DNA of 64,000 nt from Phycomyces blakesleeanus NRRL 1555(-) (GCF_001638985.1 NW_017265139.1:1922001-1986000), one strand, 5' to 3'. Shown: positions 50,589 to 62,289, numbered from the stretch's first letter. Notes: a model not told the origin generated them from the letters alone. Made by a program: numbers and translations.

Positions 50589-51466
50589 ATGACACTTCGC
50601 CTTGGGTCTATTGCACCTGGTAAACAGTGCGCCTATTAAAGGGCTCATTGGACTGATGCGTAAATTTATTGTCCTACAGACTTTGTGGCCCAAACTACAA
50701 AAGGTGAACTCAGATTCCATGAGTATATCGATCAGCATTGGGCTATTATGTTCTCCCATCCCGCAGATTTTAGTAAGCTTTTCATCTTAAGTCTCAAATA
50801 TCTTTAAATACTGCTAGTGAGTAATGTTTTTTTTTACACCGATATCTAAACTTATGTCTCTTCGCTTTTTTTTTAGCTCCTGTTTGCACAACTGAGCTCG
50901 GGTTAGTTGCTGCTCTACAGGGCGAGTTTGATGCTCGTCAAGTCAAGATAATTGGTCTTTCTGCCAATGGTCTCGAAGAGCACACTAAGTGGATAGCAGA
51001 TATCAATGAACTCAGTAATGTTCAGCTTGAATTTCCAATTATTGCCGACGCCGATCGTAAAATTTCTGTTCTATATGACATGCTCGACAAACAAGTAAAA
51101 AGAAGTGTTTGATTGCTATGCTATCATATCCGTACTAATTTATTGGAAAATTAGGACGCCACTAACGTCGATAATGGTGGCTTACCGTTCACTATCCGTT
51201 CAGTGTTTATCATTGACCCCAAAAAGACCATTCGGTTAATTATGGCATACCCTGCCTCAACCGGACGTAACTTTGATGAAATATTGCGTGTTATTGACTC
51301 GCTTCAGTTGGGCGACAAACATCGAATCACCACGCCCGGGAATTGGAAAAGGGGCGACGATGTTATTGTCCATCCTTCAGTACCAACTGAAGAAGCCAAA
51401 AAGATATTTCCAAAAGGTGTGCGTGTGCTTAAACCTTACTTGCGCATGACACCCTCTCCTTTTTGA
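50589..51466 (+). CDS. 1-Cys peroxiredoxin (Prx6 type)
   Basis: Four-exon model: 50589-50619, 50680-50772, 50877-51094, 51155-51466; 217 residues, frame continuous. It reduces hydrogen peroxide and organic peroxides using one peroxidatic cysteine. The active-site motif DFTPVCTTELG is split by intron 2, whose removal restores it; the cysteine and the upstream Thr-Pro are present. The Prx6-type long C-terminal domain is intact (KRGDDVIVHPSVPTEEAKK, FPKGVRVLKPYLR). The N-terminus (MTLRLGSIAPDFVAQTT) has no obvious targeting sequence, so it is probably cytosolic. The head-to-head neighbour is the rhodanese-methyltransferase. Confidence 0.95.
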
Positions 51467-52856
51467 TTAAAATTACTACATGGCCAAATAGCATTTTTAT
51501 TTTATTGTATGCTATTAAACAATATAGCACTGTAAAGTCACCAAGATTTATGAAAAAGCTTTTCTTGGGTATATACATGACTATATTAATATACGGTAGT
51601 CATTTCCTTTATTCCTACTCATTTGACACATATTACCCATTATATTAAATTTTATGGATAAGTTATATGCATGTGAGGTTGACCAATATTATTGCCTAAA
51701 GTGATATTTATTCATTATACTCACTGGCTATCGATATTCTAATAAACCTTATGACTTCATATTAAACGTGCCATTCTCTTGTACTTACTATACCATTATC
51801 GTCTTTTTTAGCAGTATATATAGTTGTATAATTTGACAAAGCAACGTATTTTTTTTTAAAAGATAATCGCAAGTTTAATATAAATACATATTTTTCTCAG
51901 AGAGATAGTAAGCCGTAGTCAAATCATCGAAGGCATAATAAAAAAAAGAAAGGCCAAGTAAATATAGAAAAGCAATGTTAAAGTATGACATGTCTTCCTA
52001 ATATCGGATTACTTTATCAAGGTTTTAACTTGATTTTGTAAGAATTTTTTGCTCTGTTATACCCTTGATATTGGTCTCTGATAGTATGTTGCTTTTGTTA
52101 AGAACTTTATATTCATACTTGTACAATTTTTACTTGAATTTAGATAGGTTTGAACTAATTGCTGTGAATTTTCTCAAAGGCATTGTGAATGTTAGTAGTT
52201 TTGATATAATATTATTCATGTTTTATATGTAATGTAAAAGTATCTCAGGTATAACGGGTAGTGGTAAGATAAGTATAGTATTATTTATTATTAATATGAC
52301 CCATAATAATAATCTGGTTTACTCAATATGGTATTACTATGAAATAATATATATATATATGTAAACTGCCTTTGTGTTTATTGTAGCAAATATATTAGCT
52401 ATTTAAAGTATTAGACTTTCTCAGTAGATGTCTTGGAGTAATAGTATTTTGCAATGTTATTGGTTTTATATGAAATAAAGTCTGGATCATCAAATTCACG
52501 TTTGATTTTAGTAATATACGAGGTAAACTAGTTGTTCCCATTGGGACGGTTTAAGAAGGAAGAATCATATTATTCTAAGAAAGAGAGAACCGTTTGTCTA
52601 AGTTTATTTAAATATTTTATTCTTATAAATATTTGATACTAAAACAAAAACGAAAATGATCCATGCAAAAATTGAAAACCTTGGTTCAAATAAAATAGCA
52701 ATAATTGCGCTTGTTGTTTAGTTTCTTTTTTTCTTCTTTATTTCATATATTGTATAATAACCCTCTAACATTTACGATAATACCTCTTCCTAAAGTTTCT
52801 TATGTACTTTTTATACTGTTATCAATTTAAGTATTCACTACTCATTTGCCCTACTC
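51467..52856. other. AT-rich intergenic DNA
   Basis: Only short, hydrophobic chance ORFs are present. No coding, RNA or repeat feature is supported here before the dispersed repeat that starts near 52857. Confidence 0.5.
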
Positions 52857-53211
52857 GTTTGTCTAAATTTATGAAAGTCTTTTAATTTTCTATAATCATC
52901 TTGATAGCTAAAAGCTCTTTCATGCAAATCCAAACTCTATATGATGTGCCATTTGATCTCTAACTTTACCTACTGCTCTACTGTTTATTTCAATTGGGCA
53001 CACAATTACTAGCGTCTATAGTATGTGCGAGAGTCAGAGATTCAATCAATAGTTAAATGTTTAATTGTCCCTATTGTTCATCTCAATTGGGAGCACAATT
53101 AGATTGTGAGTTATCCGTGCAAAAGTAATTCATGAACCTGTTTTAAAAATATAGAAGGATCAAATGTAAGTCATGCGCAGAATGTCTCCCTCTTTTTTAA
53201 TAATATGTATG
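52857..53211. repeat. Dispersed repeat, short copy
   Basis: Matches 25760-25990 and 26223-26322 in the same order and orientation (GTTTGTCTAA, TTGATAGC, TGTTTATTTCAATTGGGCAC, GAGAGTCAGAGATTCAAT, TCATGAACCTGTTTTAAAAA). It lacks the about 220 bp found in the middle of the other copy. Noncoding, identity unknown. Confidence 0.65.
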
Positions 53212-53327
53212 GTACACAAAATTTAGAACAATGAAATTAAACTATCACGGAGTTATAATGTTTGCCAATAGAAGCTTGGCTTTTAGTAAATTAAAAGTAT
53301 TTACAGCGAATACTATTTATTGGAGTT

Positions 53328-53525
53328 AAAATTACTTTTTATATAATCCAATAAAATCGTTTAAAGTAGCAAAATTATACCATTTTTAGGTACATATTTC
53401 TCTTTTTATAACAAATTTGGATAGTACAATTCGTTGGATTTCAGATTATTTTTGCATATAATCCAATCAAATATTCTAAATATAGCAAATCTATACCTTT
53501 TTTTAGATATCTCTATTCTTATAAT
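53328..53525. repeat. Diverged tandem duplication of about 80 bp
   Basis: 53328-53410 and 53446-53525 share ATATAATCCAAT, TAGCAAA, TATACC, TTTTTAG and TCTTATAA/TTTTATAA in the same order. The origin is unknown. Confidence 0.5.
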
Positions 53526-54089
53526 TGGTTCAACAAATACACGGCTTTATATTGGAATTTTATAGTTTTTATTGATCAAAATAATAAAAGTTGAATATAA
53601 AGAAGTATGGAAAGAAGAAGTACTATTTTTTATGATATTTAGTAACAGTTTAAGCTATAAGGTTACTAAATGATATACATATATCTATTTTTATGTAATA
53701 CTTTTCACATTTTTTTTACCTAAAAAAAGGCTATTCTCTAGATACTATGATATTGATGAAGATATGTATATTGCTTAATTGATTCTTTTTAACAAAGAGT
53801 ATAAACCTGCTTTGTGTTAACATTGTCATGTCTGATTCATACTTTTGAAAAACAAGAAGACAGATCTCCTGTAATTCTCTAAATCTACCGAGATTTCTAA
53901 TGAGCATGCGAGCAATCTTGACAACCAAATTGTACTTGATGCATATATTTTTCTGTCAATTCTTCTCGGATTGCTTTCTTTTGTCAACTTTGCTGATTCG
54001 TATTTTATTAATACTAGCCTTCATAGTTATTAAGTGTGTTCCTTTTAGAGACTTTTAATAATTTTAGACCTTGTGAAAAAAAATAGAAA

Positions 54090-54346
54090 CAAGTCCTTTT
54101 AGATGTACCAATCTAAATTGTTTGGAGAACATGGACGGGTCAGAGGTTATGCATCGTTTGTGGAATCGGGATCTTGCTGCTGTCCTGAACTTCCGATATA
54201 TACTTAACAATCTGAGATATGATGGGACTATACCTGTAAGGTTCACCCGCGTCATTCGGATTGGACGTATCAGAAGACAAGCAGAAGAAGATCTCCAGGA
54301 GGGTCGTCGTTTGAGACAAAGACTGACTAGAATTCAAATAAGATGA
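54090..54346 (+). pseudogene. C-terminal fragment of a TnpB/Fanzor-like nuclease
   Basis: An open frame preceded by a TGA near 54067 reads RCTNLNCLENMDG, then RLWNRDLAAVLNFRYIL and DGTIPVRFTR. The CxxxxC plus NRDxxA...N arrangement is that of the zinc ribbon and RuvC-III motif at the end of OrfB/TnpB proteins and their eukaryotic Fanzor relatives. The Asp of NRD would be the third catalytic residue. The N-terminal domains, RuvC-I and RuvC-II are missing, so it cannot be active. The end of the frame is Arg-rich. Family assignment is from motif memory only. Confidence 0.5.
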
Positions 54347-54601
54347 AAAAATTCCGTCCTGGTTACCGCTTAGGACCCACCCAAGCTACCGCTGGTAAGC
54401 CATTAGATTTGAATAACTTGGTATTTAGTTTTGTAATGGGTTGAAAAAGCTAAGAAAAAGATGTTTTGCTTTGACTGCAAAAAACATGGTGGGGTAAAAA
54501 AAAAAGTAGAATATAAAAGAGAGAGAGAGAGAAATTGGTGCATAATTAAAACTCAAGTACAAGACACTTTAAACCCCGGAAAACTTGCAATAATTCAGTA
54601 A
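54343..54601 (+). pseudogene. Small spliced Cys-motif gene, copy 1
   Basis: ATG at 54343; exon 54343-54394, GT-AG intron, second exon 54450-54601, giving 67 codons. It encodes KFRPGYRLGPTQATA and then KKKMFCFDCKKHGG, a CxxC knuckle. It aligns, including the intron start (GTAAGCCATTAGAT), with 55877-56130, where KMLCVYCKK occurs. In that copy the homologous stretch is followed by a RuvC nuclease fragment. So this is more likely a remnant of the first exons of a TnpB/Fanzor-like gene than an independent gene. Confidence 0.4.
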
Positions 54602-55876
54602 AATCGCCTATTTTTTTTCTATAGGGTATAATACACAAATACAAGGAGACCAAATCTTGTTTTGATCCATTTACAGGATAATAATCAACTAAGCAATATC
54701 TTCAGAAAAGTGTCTTTGATATCTATCTACCTCTGCCTGAGTAAGTACTAGTTTTTTATGTATCAAAAGTACATCTGATATATATAGCCTTTAAAATATG
54801 GCACAATTAAAGTATAAGAAGTTTAAGCTTTATAAACCTTTATCTTTTACTCTTGTAAGTAGCCCATTGACTAAATTATAATATATAGCCTTGCACAGTT
54901 TCTTACTTATTCACCTATATCAATTGGTACTTTTGAAAGCACCGAGAAAACAAGCATCGTATATTTAATCCTTTGTGAATTGGAATACAAAGAACGAAAC
55001 TACTCTGTTCCGGGCCCTTACTATCAAGCCGTCCCTATAAGCAGCCATATAGAGACCAAAGTTAATTAGACCTCTATATGATCTGGTTTCTAAAGTGCAC
55101 ATAGTTGGTACACACACACATCTACACACTTGGAAAGTGCATCTTCCTTGCCAAGTTGACGTGCAATCTATCATTTGATCTTAATTAATGAATTAAACAA
55201 GGTGTTTTTTGCCGAAATTTTTTTGTTGCTGATCGATCTCAACAATACCTTTTATCATGTAGCAGGAAGAATAAAGCGGGATAGTGAGTTTATTTATCGC
55301 CGTACCGATATCTATAGTGCTCCAAGCTCCTCCACCTTCGGTCCCTTTTATACAAATACTAGAAATCGGATCAGTGACTAATCTTTATTCTGAAAACTTC
55401 GCCCCTGCACCTCACAACAGATACCATGGGCTAATTAGAGGTTTAGGAATTATATATCCACTTTCCAAATACAAACCCTTCATACTCTCAGCCATCATGT
55501 CAAACGTTCAGGCAAGCCCACAGCCCATACCCGTATTGCTGCACTCGAGCACAAAATGTAACGTTTCATAGTCTTTAAATATAGTATTATAGCCTGGCTT
55601 TATTATAATTATCTTAAAAGAAACTTAATATTATGATAAATTATTTGTAAAGTCTGATTTTGTTATACTCTGAGAGTCTGTGGAATTGAGATCTTTGAAA
55701 TGAGTTGGACTTCAGACACGTCCTTAACTAATCAAGACAATACGGGAGAGTAATTCCTGATATGTTCACTTATGCTCACTTATGTTCATCAAGCTGTAGA
55801 CACTTTAATACAAAAAGAGAATTTTCCGGAGGGCTGTCATGTGAGGTAAAGATTGGTAAATTTCAGAATAATATCA
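54602..55876. other. Spacer, no supported gene
   Basis: ORFs at 55175-55381 and 55284-55571 overlap in different frames over a somewhat less AT-rich stretch (55310-55560). This may be another worn-down element, but no motif is recognisable. Confidence 0.35.
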
Positions 55877-56515
55877 ATGGCAAACGAAGAAGGAGAATAT
55901 AAATTTTCCAACCTGGGTATTGCCAGGCATCCCCCAAGATACCCTCTTGGTAAGTCATTATATATTTTGAATGCTTTGGTGGGATATTTGACTAATATTA
56001 TATGTACTGTACTGAGTTTTAGTGGATGAAGAGGAAGATGCTTTGTGTCTATTGTAAAAAAAAGGGTAAAATAATAATAGCACTTAGCTAAAATTCAACC
56101 TTGAAACAGCCTTTCAACCCCGGAAACGATGCCAAGAACTTCCACTAAAGTCACCTTTTTGTTTATTTATCATAGTGTCAGTGGAAGAAAGTATTGGTAT
56201 CCAAAAAGAAACTCAAGTGCGATCCCACTAAACTACCTATAATTGTTTTTAGTACCGGTATGAAAAGCAAAGATGCTGTCGAGTTTAAAGAAAATTGTGT
56301 TGGAATTGTTGGTTTTTTTTATGGAGCATTAAAGAACAGACAAAAGGGTGGAGACCTTCTTGTAGTTGATGTTAACGAGTTCCAAACTTTCCAGCACATA
56401 TGTAAAGCTCAGTCAATATCCCTTTTGGTTATTTGTTCTCAAGATCTGTCACTCTTTTAATGAAAACAACCTCAGAAATGTATTACTGGATTCCACTAAG
56501 CGTCATGGCTTGTAA
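55877..56515 (+). pseudogene. Remnant of a TnpB/Fanzor-like gene with N-terminal small exons (copy 2)
   Basis: An ATG at 55877 starts a short exon ending at a GTAAGT donor (55950). A second conserved stretch encodes KRKMLCVYCKK (about 56027-56065). After an acceptor near 56175 the frame reads KLPIIVFSTGMKSKDAVEF, GIVGFFYGALKNRQKGGDLL and VDVNEFQTFQHICK. The last pattern corresponds to the RuvC-II glutamate (DE/NE followed by zinc-ribbon cysteines) of TnpB/Fanzor proteins. A frameshift near 56430 follows: the frame at 56460 ends, while another continues KICHSFNENNLRNV to a TAA at 56515. The zinc ribbon is incomplete and RuvC-III is absent. The family call rests on motif pattern alone. Confidence 0.5.
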
Positions 56516-59345
56516 AAAAGAAAAGAAAGAAACCAATCAATCATAATTTATCTCTATCTCAAGTTTAAACACTGTGCGTAATTACCAGCTTCTGAGACTC
56601 AAACTGATGTGATCGCCCAGATGGATTCGCACACAGATAAATACGGAACACCAAAAGACCAGAAGACCAATAACAATAAGCAATAAAAATAAAAATAAAA
56701 TACATTTCCGCTCAAGGGTAACATGTGTTTTTGTTTTGTTTTTTTATTCCATATTTTATTTCGCTGTTCATAATGTTACCCTTACCGGGTATTCGGTTCG
56801 ATCATTTTGTCGAGACCTATTGCCCTCCATTTCTGGGTTAATTCATATTTGCAGTATATATATATATATATATATATTATCCACAGACTCACAGGTATGC
56901 ATTTAGATGTACAGGTAGCTGTGGCTGTAAATTTAGATGTATATGTACATATAGATATAAATATAAATATATACATAAAATATATCCAAAGAGTATAAAA
57001 GTATAATTTTGAGCTGGCTTGTGTAAATAAGTACAAATCATATTTAGGGTAATACCTTAATAATATGATTTCTATTTATATATCGATTGAGTATTACATT
57101 GCAGCGACGCCAAGACACCATACACTGCTACAGCCAAATAGATATTCACGGGATCTCAGGCAGCCATTCTACTCGTTCAGCCCAGTCTGGAGTATTTTAG
57201 GAACATTGTGTAGCAATATTAACAGGTGTATCGAGAAAGAAGAACACTCTAGACTCTATCTAACGCTGAATTGAAGTTAAAGATCAACGAACATTTAAGA
57301 GAGAAAAAAAAAGTGCCGCGATTGTAAAGTGAATTATGTGTAATACTAACCAATTTGTATCGAATAAAATTAACTACCATTCCCCACCAGTAAATTCACA
57401 GAAACACAGCATTGTAATATAAAGGAAAAGTGAAAAGAAAGAAAAAGAAAAAAAAAATACCTCAATTCAATAGTAAATCTGATAAGTAGTTTGTTCTTTT
57501 TAGTATAAATAGATGATCTACATCACACTATCAATCTATCTAGAATAATCGTGGCTGTATTTTCAGCTCGTTAAACCAGACGGCTTGTTAACTTACTTTG
57601 CAGTACCTCAATACCTTTGTACCCAAAGCCTAGTTAAAAACACCAGAAATTCATAAACCTTATTCTTTTTCAAAATATATATATATATAAAAAACCAAAA
57701 AATCATCATTTTATTTTTCTAAAATATATTCTGGAAGCATATTATATGTTGTACTTTATATAAGCAAAATAAAATATATATATATATATATGTAATTTGT
57801 GCCAAGCTGCTCTTATCTCAAAACAATAAATAGTTTTGTTTGATTTGATTTGAGCTTTGTAATTTAGATCATTCCAACTGTGCTTTATGGGCTCAATCAA
57901 AGTTCTAGAGTGGTTGGTCAATAATCGAACCCCGGGATTCTCCAACAAACTGCACACAATCTAGTATGGCAGCTATCTTTATTTTCTTCGAGATTTAAAC
58001 GCAGTGTCATGTTATTTAGTCGGTTTTAAATAGTAGAGATTGAAACCCGTTGATAGACAGTTGACCTGACCTGTCTAACTAACTTGGTCAGCAAACCCAT
58101 CACTAAAATGAAAGACAATGGGCTAAGTTTACCAAGCCCTGCAATAATTCCCTCTTCCCCTTCAGACTAATGCAGAAACATTTCTGCTTTTTTTCTGGTA
58201 AAACGTCATGTCATTTCTGGCTTCTGTATCTAGGTATGAGCCCCATCAGTAGGCTTTTGGATAATTTATTGATTTTGCTCCTCACAAACAAACCTTGGCT
58301 CTTTTTCATTATACCTTTTTTTTTTACTCTAATATTCAACTATACATATATATAAAAAAAATAAAAAAACTCAATTTAATTCAGGCGATTGTTCTTATCT
58401 CTACGGGTCCTATTCGGCTTTTTAAAAACTTGAATATAACAAAACCAAAAGCCGTTTACCCTAATATATTCGATAAACTGACTCTTTAAAGATAATAATG
58501 ACGCCAAAAAATATATAGATATAAAAACTCTAACAAATATTTGACGTTACTCATAATTCTTCCAACAAAGCAAAGCAAAACACTGCGCCTCAAAATCTGA
58601 TAGTAGGAACCAAAAGAAGCCTTTCATTTGCTGGTCCTATCCTATTAATTGAAGTATACGATTGAAGTGTAATACTAAAAAATAGTTTCAGGAAGCAAAG
58701 ACCAAAAAAAGGATGTATTCGAGGAATGGTCTATTTTTGGTATTCCAGTTAAAGACCTATTTCGGAGTGTGTAAAAAGGCACCATAAACCTTAACCATTA
58801 GAAATTATCTAGAAATTGTATATTTTATTTTATATATCTATAGAGTCTTATTGTATTTTTGTCTCCAAGAGATAGAAATATATGGGTTCCATAGTATCAA
58901 TTTGACCTGAATTTCTATCTTATGAATTAAAGAGGCCATGTATTTAATCTCTGTCAAGGACTAGTGCAGGGTACACATAATTTACCTAGCACCAAAAGGA
59001 AAATGAAAAAAGTAATAAGATGAGAAGATGAGAGGTGTGGGAAGTAACGTAGAAAGGAGCTGGTGTACCAAAAGAGATATTAGAGTAATTATTATCACAG
59101 CAGTAAAGTAATCTTGTACGTTGATCTTTTGCTTCAGCTGTGTTATACCCTTGATCTATGACATACCCACCTATCCATCGATTGGGCAAAATTAATATTC
59201 CCAAGACAGACTAAAGGACTGTAAACACAACACATGCGCAAAGACATTATTGAGTGCATGTGAAATTACTCTTTGACTACTCCGAGGAGTGCTAAAGGTA
59301 TATTAAGTACAAGTCTATCTTAATTATTCTTTTTGTTGTAGACTA
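56516..59345. other. AT-rich intergenic DNA
   Basis: Contains a long TA run (56856-56878), TATA-rich stretches and short ORFs without recognisable features. A tRNA-like T-loop at 57925-57945 was examined and rejected. Confidence 0.5.
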
Positions 59346-59933
59346 ATGAGCCTTACAACGAACGATTTAATGGCCTTGGGACTTGTACAAGCAGTTATTT
59401 GGTTAGCACAAAGTAAGTTTGCCGTGTATTCCCATGAATCTTGGCTGTACCTTTTAAGCCCTATAATTATATTTCTCCTGGTACCTTTTAATACAAATTA
59501 GATCAATATTAAGACTAATAATTTTCTTTTTTTTTTTCTTTTTTTTTAAAAAAAAAGATCATTTAATAGTAATAGATCTAATGTTGAATTTTATTTTAAT
59601 ACATGAAAAATAATTGGGAAGACGTGAATTTTGATTCAGGGCTTTCTTTTGGTGTGTATAAGGACCGTGTAGTAAAAAGTGACAATATAACTCTCTTCAG
59701 TGTGTAGCTATATGAGTAAACAACAAATAGAGGCTTTGAGTAGCACAGCTCATGCGTTCAAAGGGCTTGGAGACCCAAGAGTCCAGACTGTCACAATTAT
59801 GTCCTTTTTATTTTATTTTATTATATATATATATAATTCTTTTCTTAATACCTATATTTATATATATTTATATATTGAATTTCCCCATTTCAAAGAGCTT
59901 GTGCATCATGAATCTGACGATAAAATAAAATAA
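59346..59933 (+). CDS. Weak candidate for a small spliced gene
   Basis: ATG at 59346 opens a 67-nt exon (MSLTTNDLMALGLVQAVIWL...) that ends at a good GTAAG donor (59413). A CTTCAG acceptor at 59700 continues the frame with CSYMSKQQIEALSSTAHAFK and GLGDPRVQTV. The following TTTTATTTTATT/TATATA tract up to CATTTCAAAG (59899) looks like an intron; the last piece would be AGCTTGTGCATCATGAATC to the stop at 59931-59933. No clear donor exists for that intron, and no homology is recognised. It could instead be a long non-coding RNA or a decayed exon set. Confidence 0.3.
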
Positions 59934-61023
59934 GAAAAAAGACATTTTTTTTTGTTTGATATACAAAGATTATATATAAATTGATCCAAGGTTTATACAA
60001 TTTATATTATTTAAATTTGATTGGATAGTATAGTATAGCTGTACGTGTGTATTCTTTATCAGAGTCTCTGTCAGACCTATTGATCAATGTAGCGATTATA
60101 CTGCGCTTCTTCACCAAAAAAAAAAGAAAAAAGAAGAAGAAGATAGGGTGCATTAGATGATCTTGAACATATCCTAGAAGCCAGAAACATGGGCTGAAAT
60201 GAGCGGTGTTGCTTGTAAGCGGCTAAAGCTGAAAGTGTATATAATTATAAATACAATTTTATATATAAATTTGTATGTATGACAAGAATGAGGAGAGTAA
60301 AGAGATATGAATGGTCTGCAAAAGGTTGATCTTTCTTCATAGGCGATACAAAAAGCTATTTTTTCCTAATTTGGAAAGTTTTGTACCATCTTTAACAAAA
60401 AAAGAAAAGAAAAGAAAAGAAAAAAAAATCAAGTCTTTTGGTTCCTGTTATTTCTTATTTATTTATAAATTTATTTATATATATATAAAATAAAAATTTA
60501 TTAGGTACTCCGCGCAATGGGTCATTAAGTAAGCTTATTTTTGAAGTCAATAGCAGGTCAATAGACAATTATTTTCTTGTAAAGTTTTCTGTAAGAGGAT
60601 CATGATTAGCCAATTACCCTTGAGTAAAGACCTATTTCTCTTTTGTGTGTGAATATTCTGGAGCCAAATCAAAAGGAATGGTTTTTGGTCCGGGGAAATA
60701 CAAGCTTCCAAGAGTACTAAGATTAACCCGCTTGTGTGATCATTCATCAGGAAGCCCATATGCAGAAATTTTAATGGATTTACCTAAAAGTTGCTTAATC
60801 GAGAAAGTGGGAAACGAATTCAAATACATCTGGTAAAGCTGGGTCAAGAAAACAGGACGGGACTCACACAACCAAAATAAAATGTAAAATTTTATATACA
60901 CAGCTTTCATCGCTCTGAAATTAATATACATATAAAAAAAAAACTATAAATACTCTCCTTATCTCGCCACAAAGTAATCAATTCAACCAAGCTTCCTCTC
61001 TCAATTACCACATAGTACCAATC
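59934..61023. other. Intergenic region and promoter of the secreted repeat protein
   Basis: A frame at 60645-60836 (CEYSGAKSKGMVFGPGKYKL, then RLTRLCDHSSGSPYAEI) reads less like noise than its neighbours, but has no convincing start or partner exon. CTATAAATACTCTCC at 60945-60959, 65-80 bp before the start codon at 61024, is a good TATA box for the next gene. Confidence 0.4.
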
Positions 61024-61746
61024 ATGAAGAACTCTTTGATCTTGTCTCTTTTCGTCGTTGCCGCCGTCACTGTCAATGCTGCTCCCGGACAGGAAGCTAA
61101 CATCGCCCAGTCCTTGAACATTAAGCGTGAGGAGTACTCTGTCGGTAAGCCCGTCTGGGTCGCCAACCCCAACAACGTCGAGATGTACAAGAACATCAAG
61201 CGTCAAGAGGATGCTGACGCTGATACTGGATCCGATGCTGATGCTGGATCCGATGCTGATGCTGATGCTGAGACTGGTTCCGATGGTACTGCCACTCACG
61301 GTGGTCATGGCGGCGGTGCCTCTGCTTCTGCCGATGATAGCGAGGCCTCTGCCACTGCCTCTGCCGATGATAGCGAGGCCTCTGCCTCTGCTCCTGCTGA
61401 TGATAGCGAGGCCTCTGCCTCTGCTCCTGCTGATGATAGCGAGGCCTCTGCCTCTGCTCCTGCCGATGATAGCGAGGCTTCTGCCTCTGCTCCTGCTGAT
61501 GAGTCCGCAGCCGTTTCCGCAACCTCTGAGGCTCTTATCCCTACCTTTGCCTCCGTTGCCGCCTCTGGCTCATCTGTAGCCCCTCTCTCGGCCCCCACTC
61601 TTTCTGCTAGCCATGCCTCCGCCAGCCACGCCGCTGCCTCCTCTGTTGCTCCCTCTGCTCCCGCTGCTGGAAGCGCTGCTAGCTTCACCGTTCCTTCCGC
61701 CGTCGGTCTTGCCATCCCCATGGTCTTGGCCTACTTTGCCCTCTAA
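61024..61746 (+). CDS. Secreted Ala/Ser/Asp-rich repeat protein, probably GPI-anchored
   Basis: Intronless, 240 residues. A signal peptide (MKNSLILSLFVVAAVTVNA) is followed by a segment with two Kex2-type Lys-Arg sites at 34-35 and 59-60, enclosing a 25-residue stretch (EEYSVGKPVWVANPNN...). Asp/Ala/Gly repeats follow, then five 11-residue units DDSEASAxAxA and a Ser/Ala-rich region. The C-terminal hydrophobic tail after GSAAS (VGLAIPMVLAYFAL) fits a GPI-anchoring signal. The protein probably sits in the cell wall or is shed; no enzymatic domain is visible. Codon use is strongly biased to C/T-ending preferred codons like the fumarase gene and unlike the surrounding DNA, and a TATA box lies 65 bp upstream. 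This suggests strong expression. It is convergent with the VTC gene. Confidence 0.85.
   Translation: MKNSLILSLFVVAAVTVNAAPGQEANIAQSLNIKREEYSVGKPVWVANPNNVEMYKNIKRQEDADADTGSDADAGSDADADAETGSDGTATHGGHGGGASASADDSEASATASADDSEASASAPADDSEASASAPADDSEASASAPADDSEASASAPADESAAVSATSEALIPTFASVAASGSSVAPLSAPTLSASHASASHAAASSVAPSAPAAGSAASFTVPSAVGLAIPMVLAYFAL
61333..61497. repeat. 33-bp coding minisatellite, five units
   Basis: Unit GATGATAGCGAGGCCTCTGC plus 13 further bases occurs five times in register, encoding DDSEAS followed by ASAPA or TASA variants. Units 2-5 are nearly identical, so copy number probably varies between strains. Confidence 0.9.
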
Positions 61747-62255
61747 ATTATTTAGTCGTTGTGTTCTTGCCTTCCTTCTACTTTGTACCAAGCATCAAAC
61801 ATCCTTATTTCCTCATAGTTTGATTGTGTAGATAAATGTATACCATTTTATTCCCCCCCAAAAACCTTCAACCACTTATTTTTTTCTACAATCTATAATA
61901 AATCAACTTAAACAATTATCAACAAAAAACAGAGAGAGAAAAAAGACCATTTATTTCCAGAATATATAATTTATAATTCATCTTGAACAAGATGATCATG
62001 ATACTACTAATATTTCTATTCTGTGCACATGTATAAATATAATACACATTACGAGGAAATACACGTCTTTTTAAATTTCTGTTTATTTCAAAGCCTTAGA
62101 TACTAAGCACATCTTTAACATACCACTTGAACAAATGTATCAAACTATACTGTCTTGTTTCCTTTAATGTGTTGGTGCAATTGCAGCTTATAATTTGATT
62201 TATTTTAGATACTAGAGGGTGATGGTCTGTTCTGGTGAATATATGCAAAAAATAT

Positions 62256-62289
<34 letters not shown>

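Noticed and set aside
55877..55985. Independent 36-codon gene at 55877
   Set aside because: A spliced product ending soon after the second exon is possible, but homology to 54343-54601 and the following RuvC segment favour a decayed element.
57900..57960. tRNA-like T-loop (GGTTCGATT on the minus strand)
   Set aside because: No complementary T-stem, anticodon arm or acceptor stem could be drawn around it.
61305..61721. Long open frames antisense to the secreted repeat protein
   Set aside because: They are by-products of the GC-rich repeated codons of the real gene.
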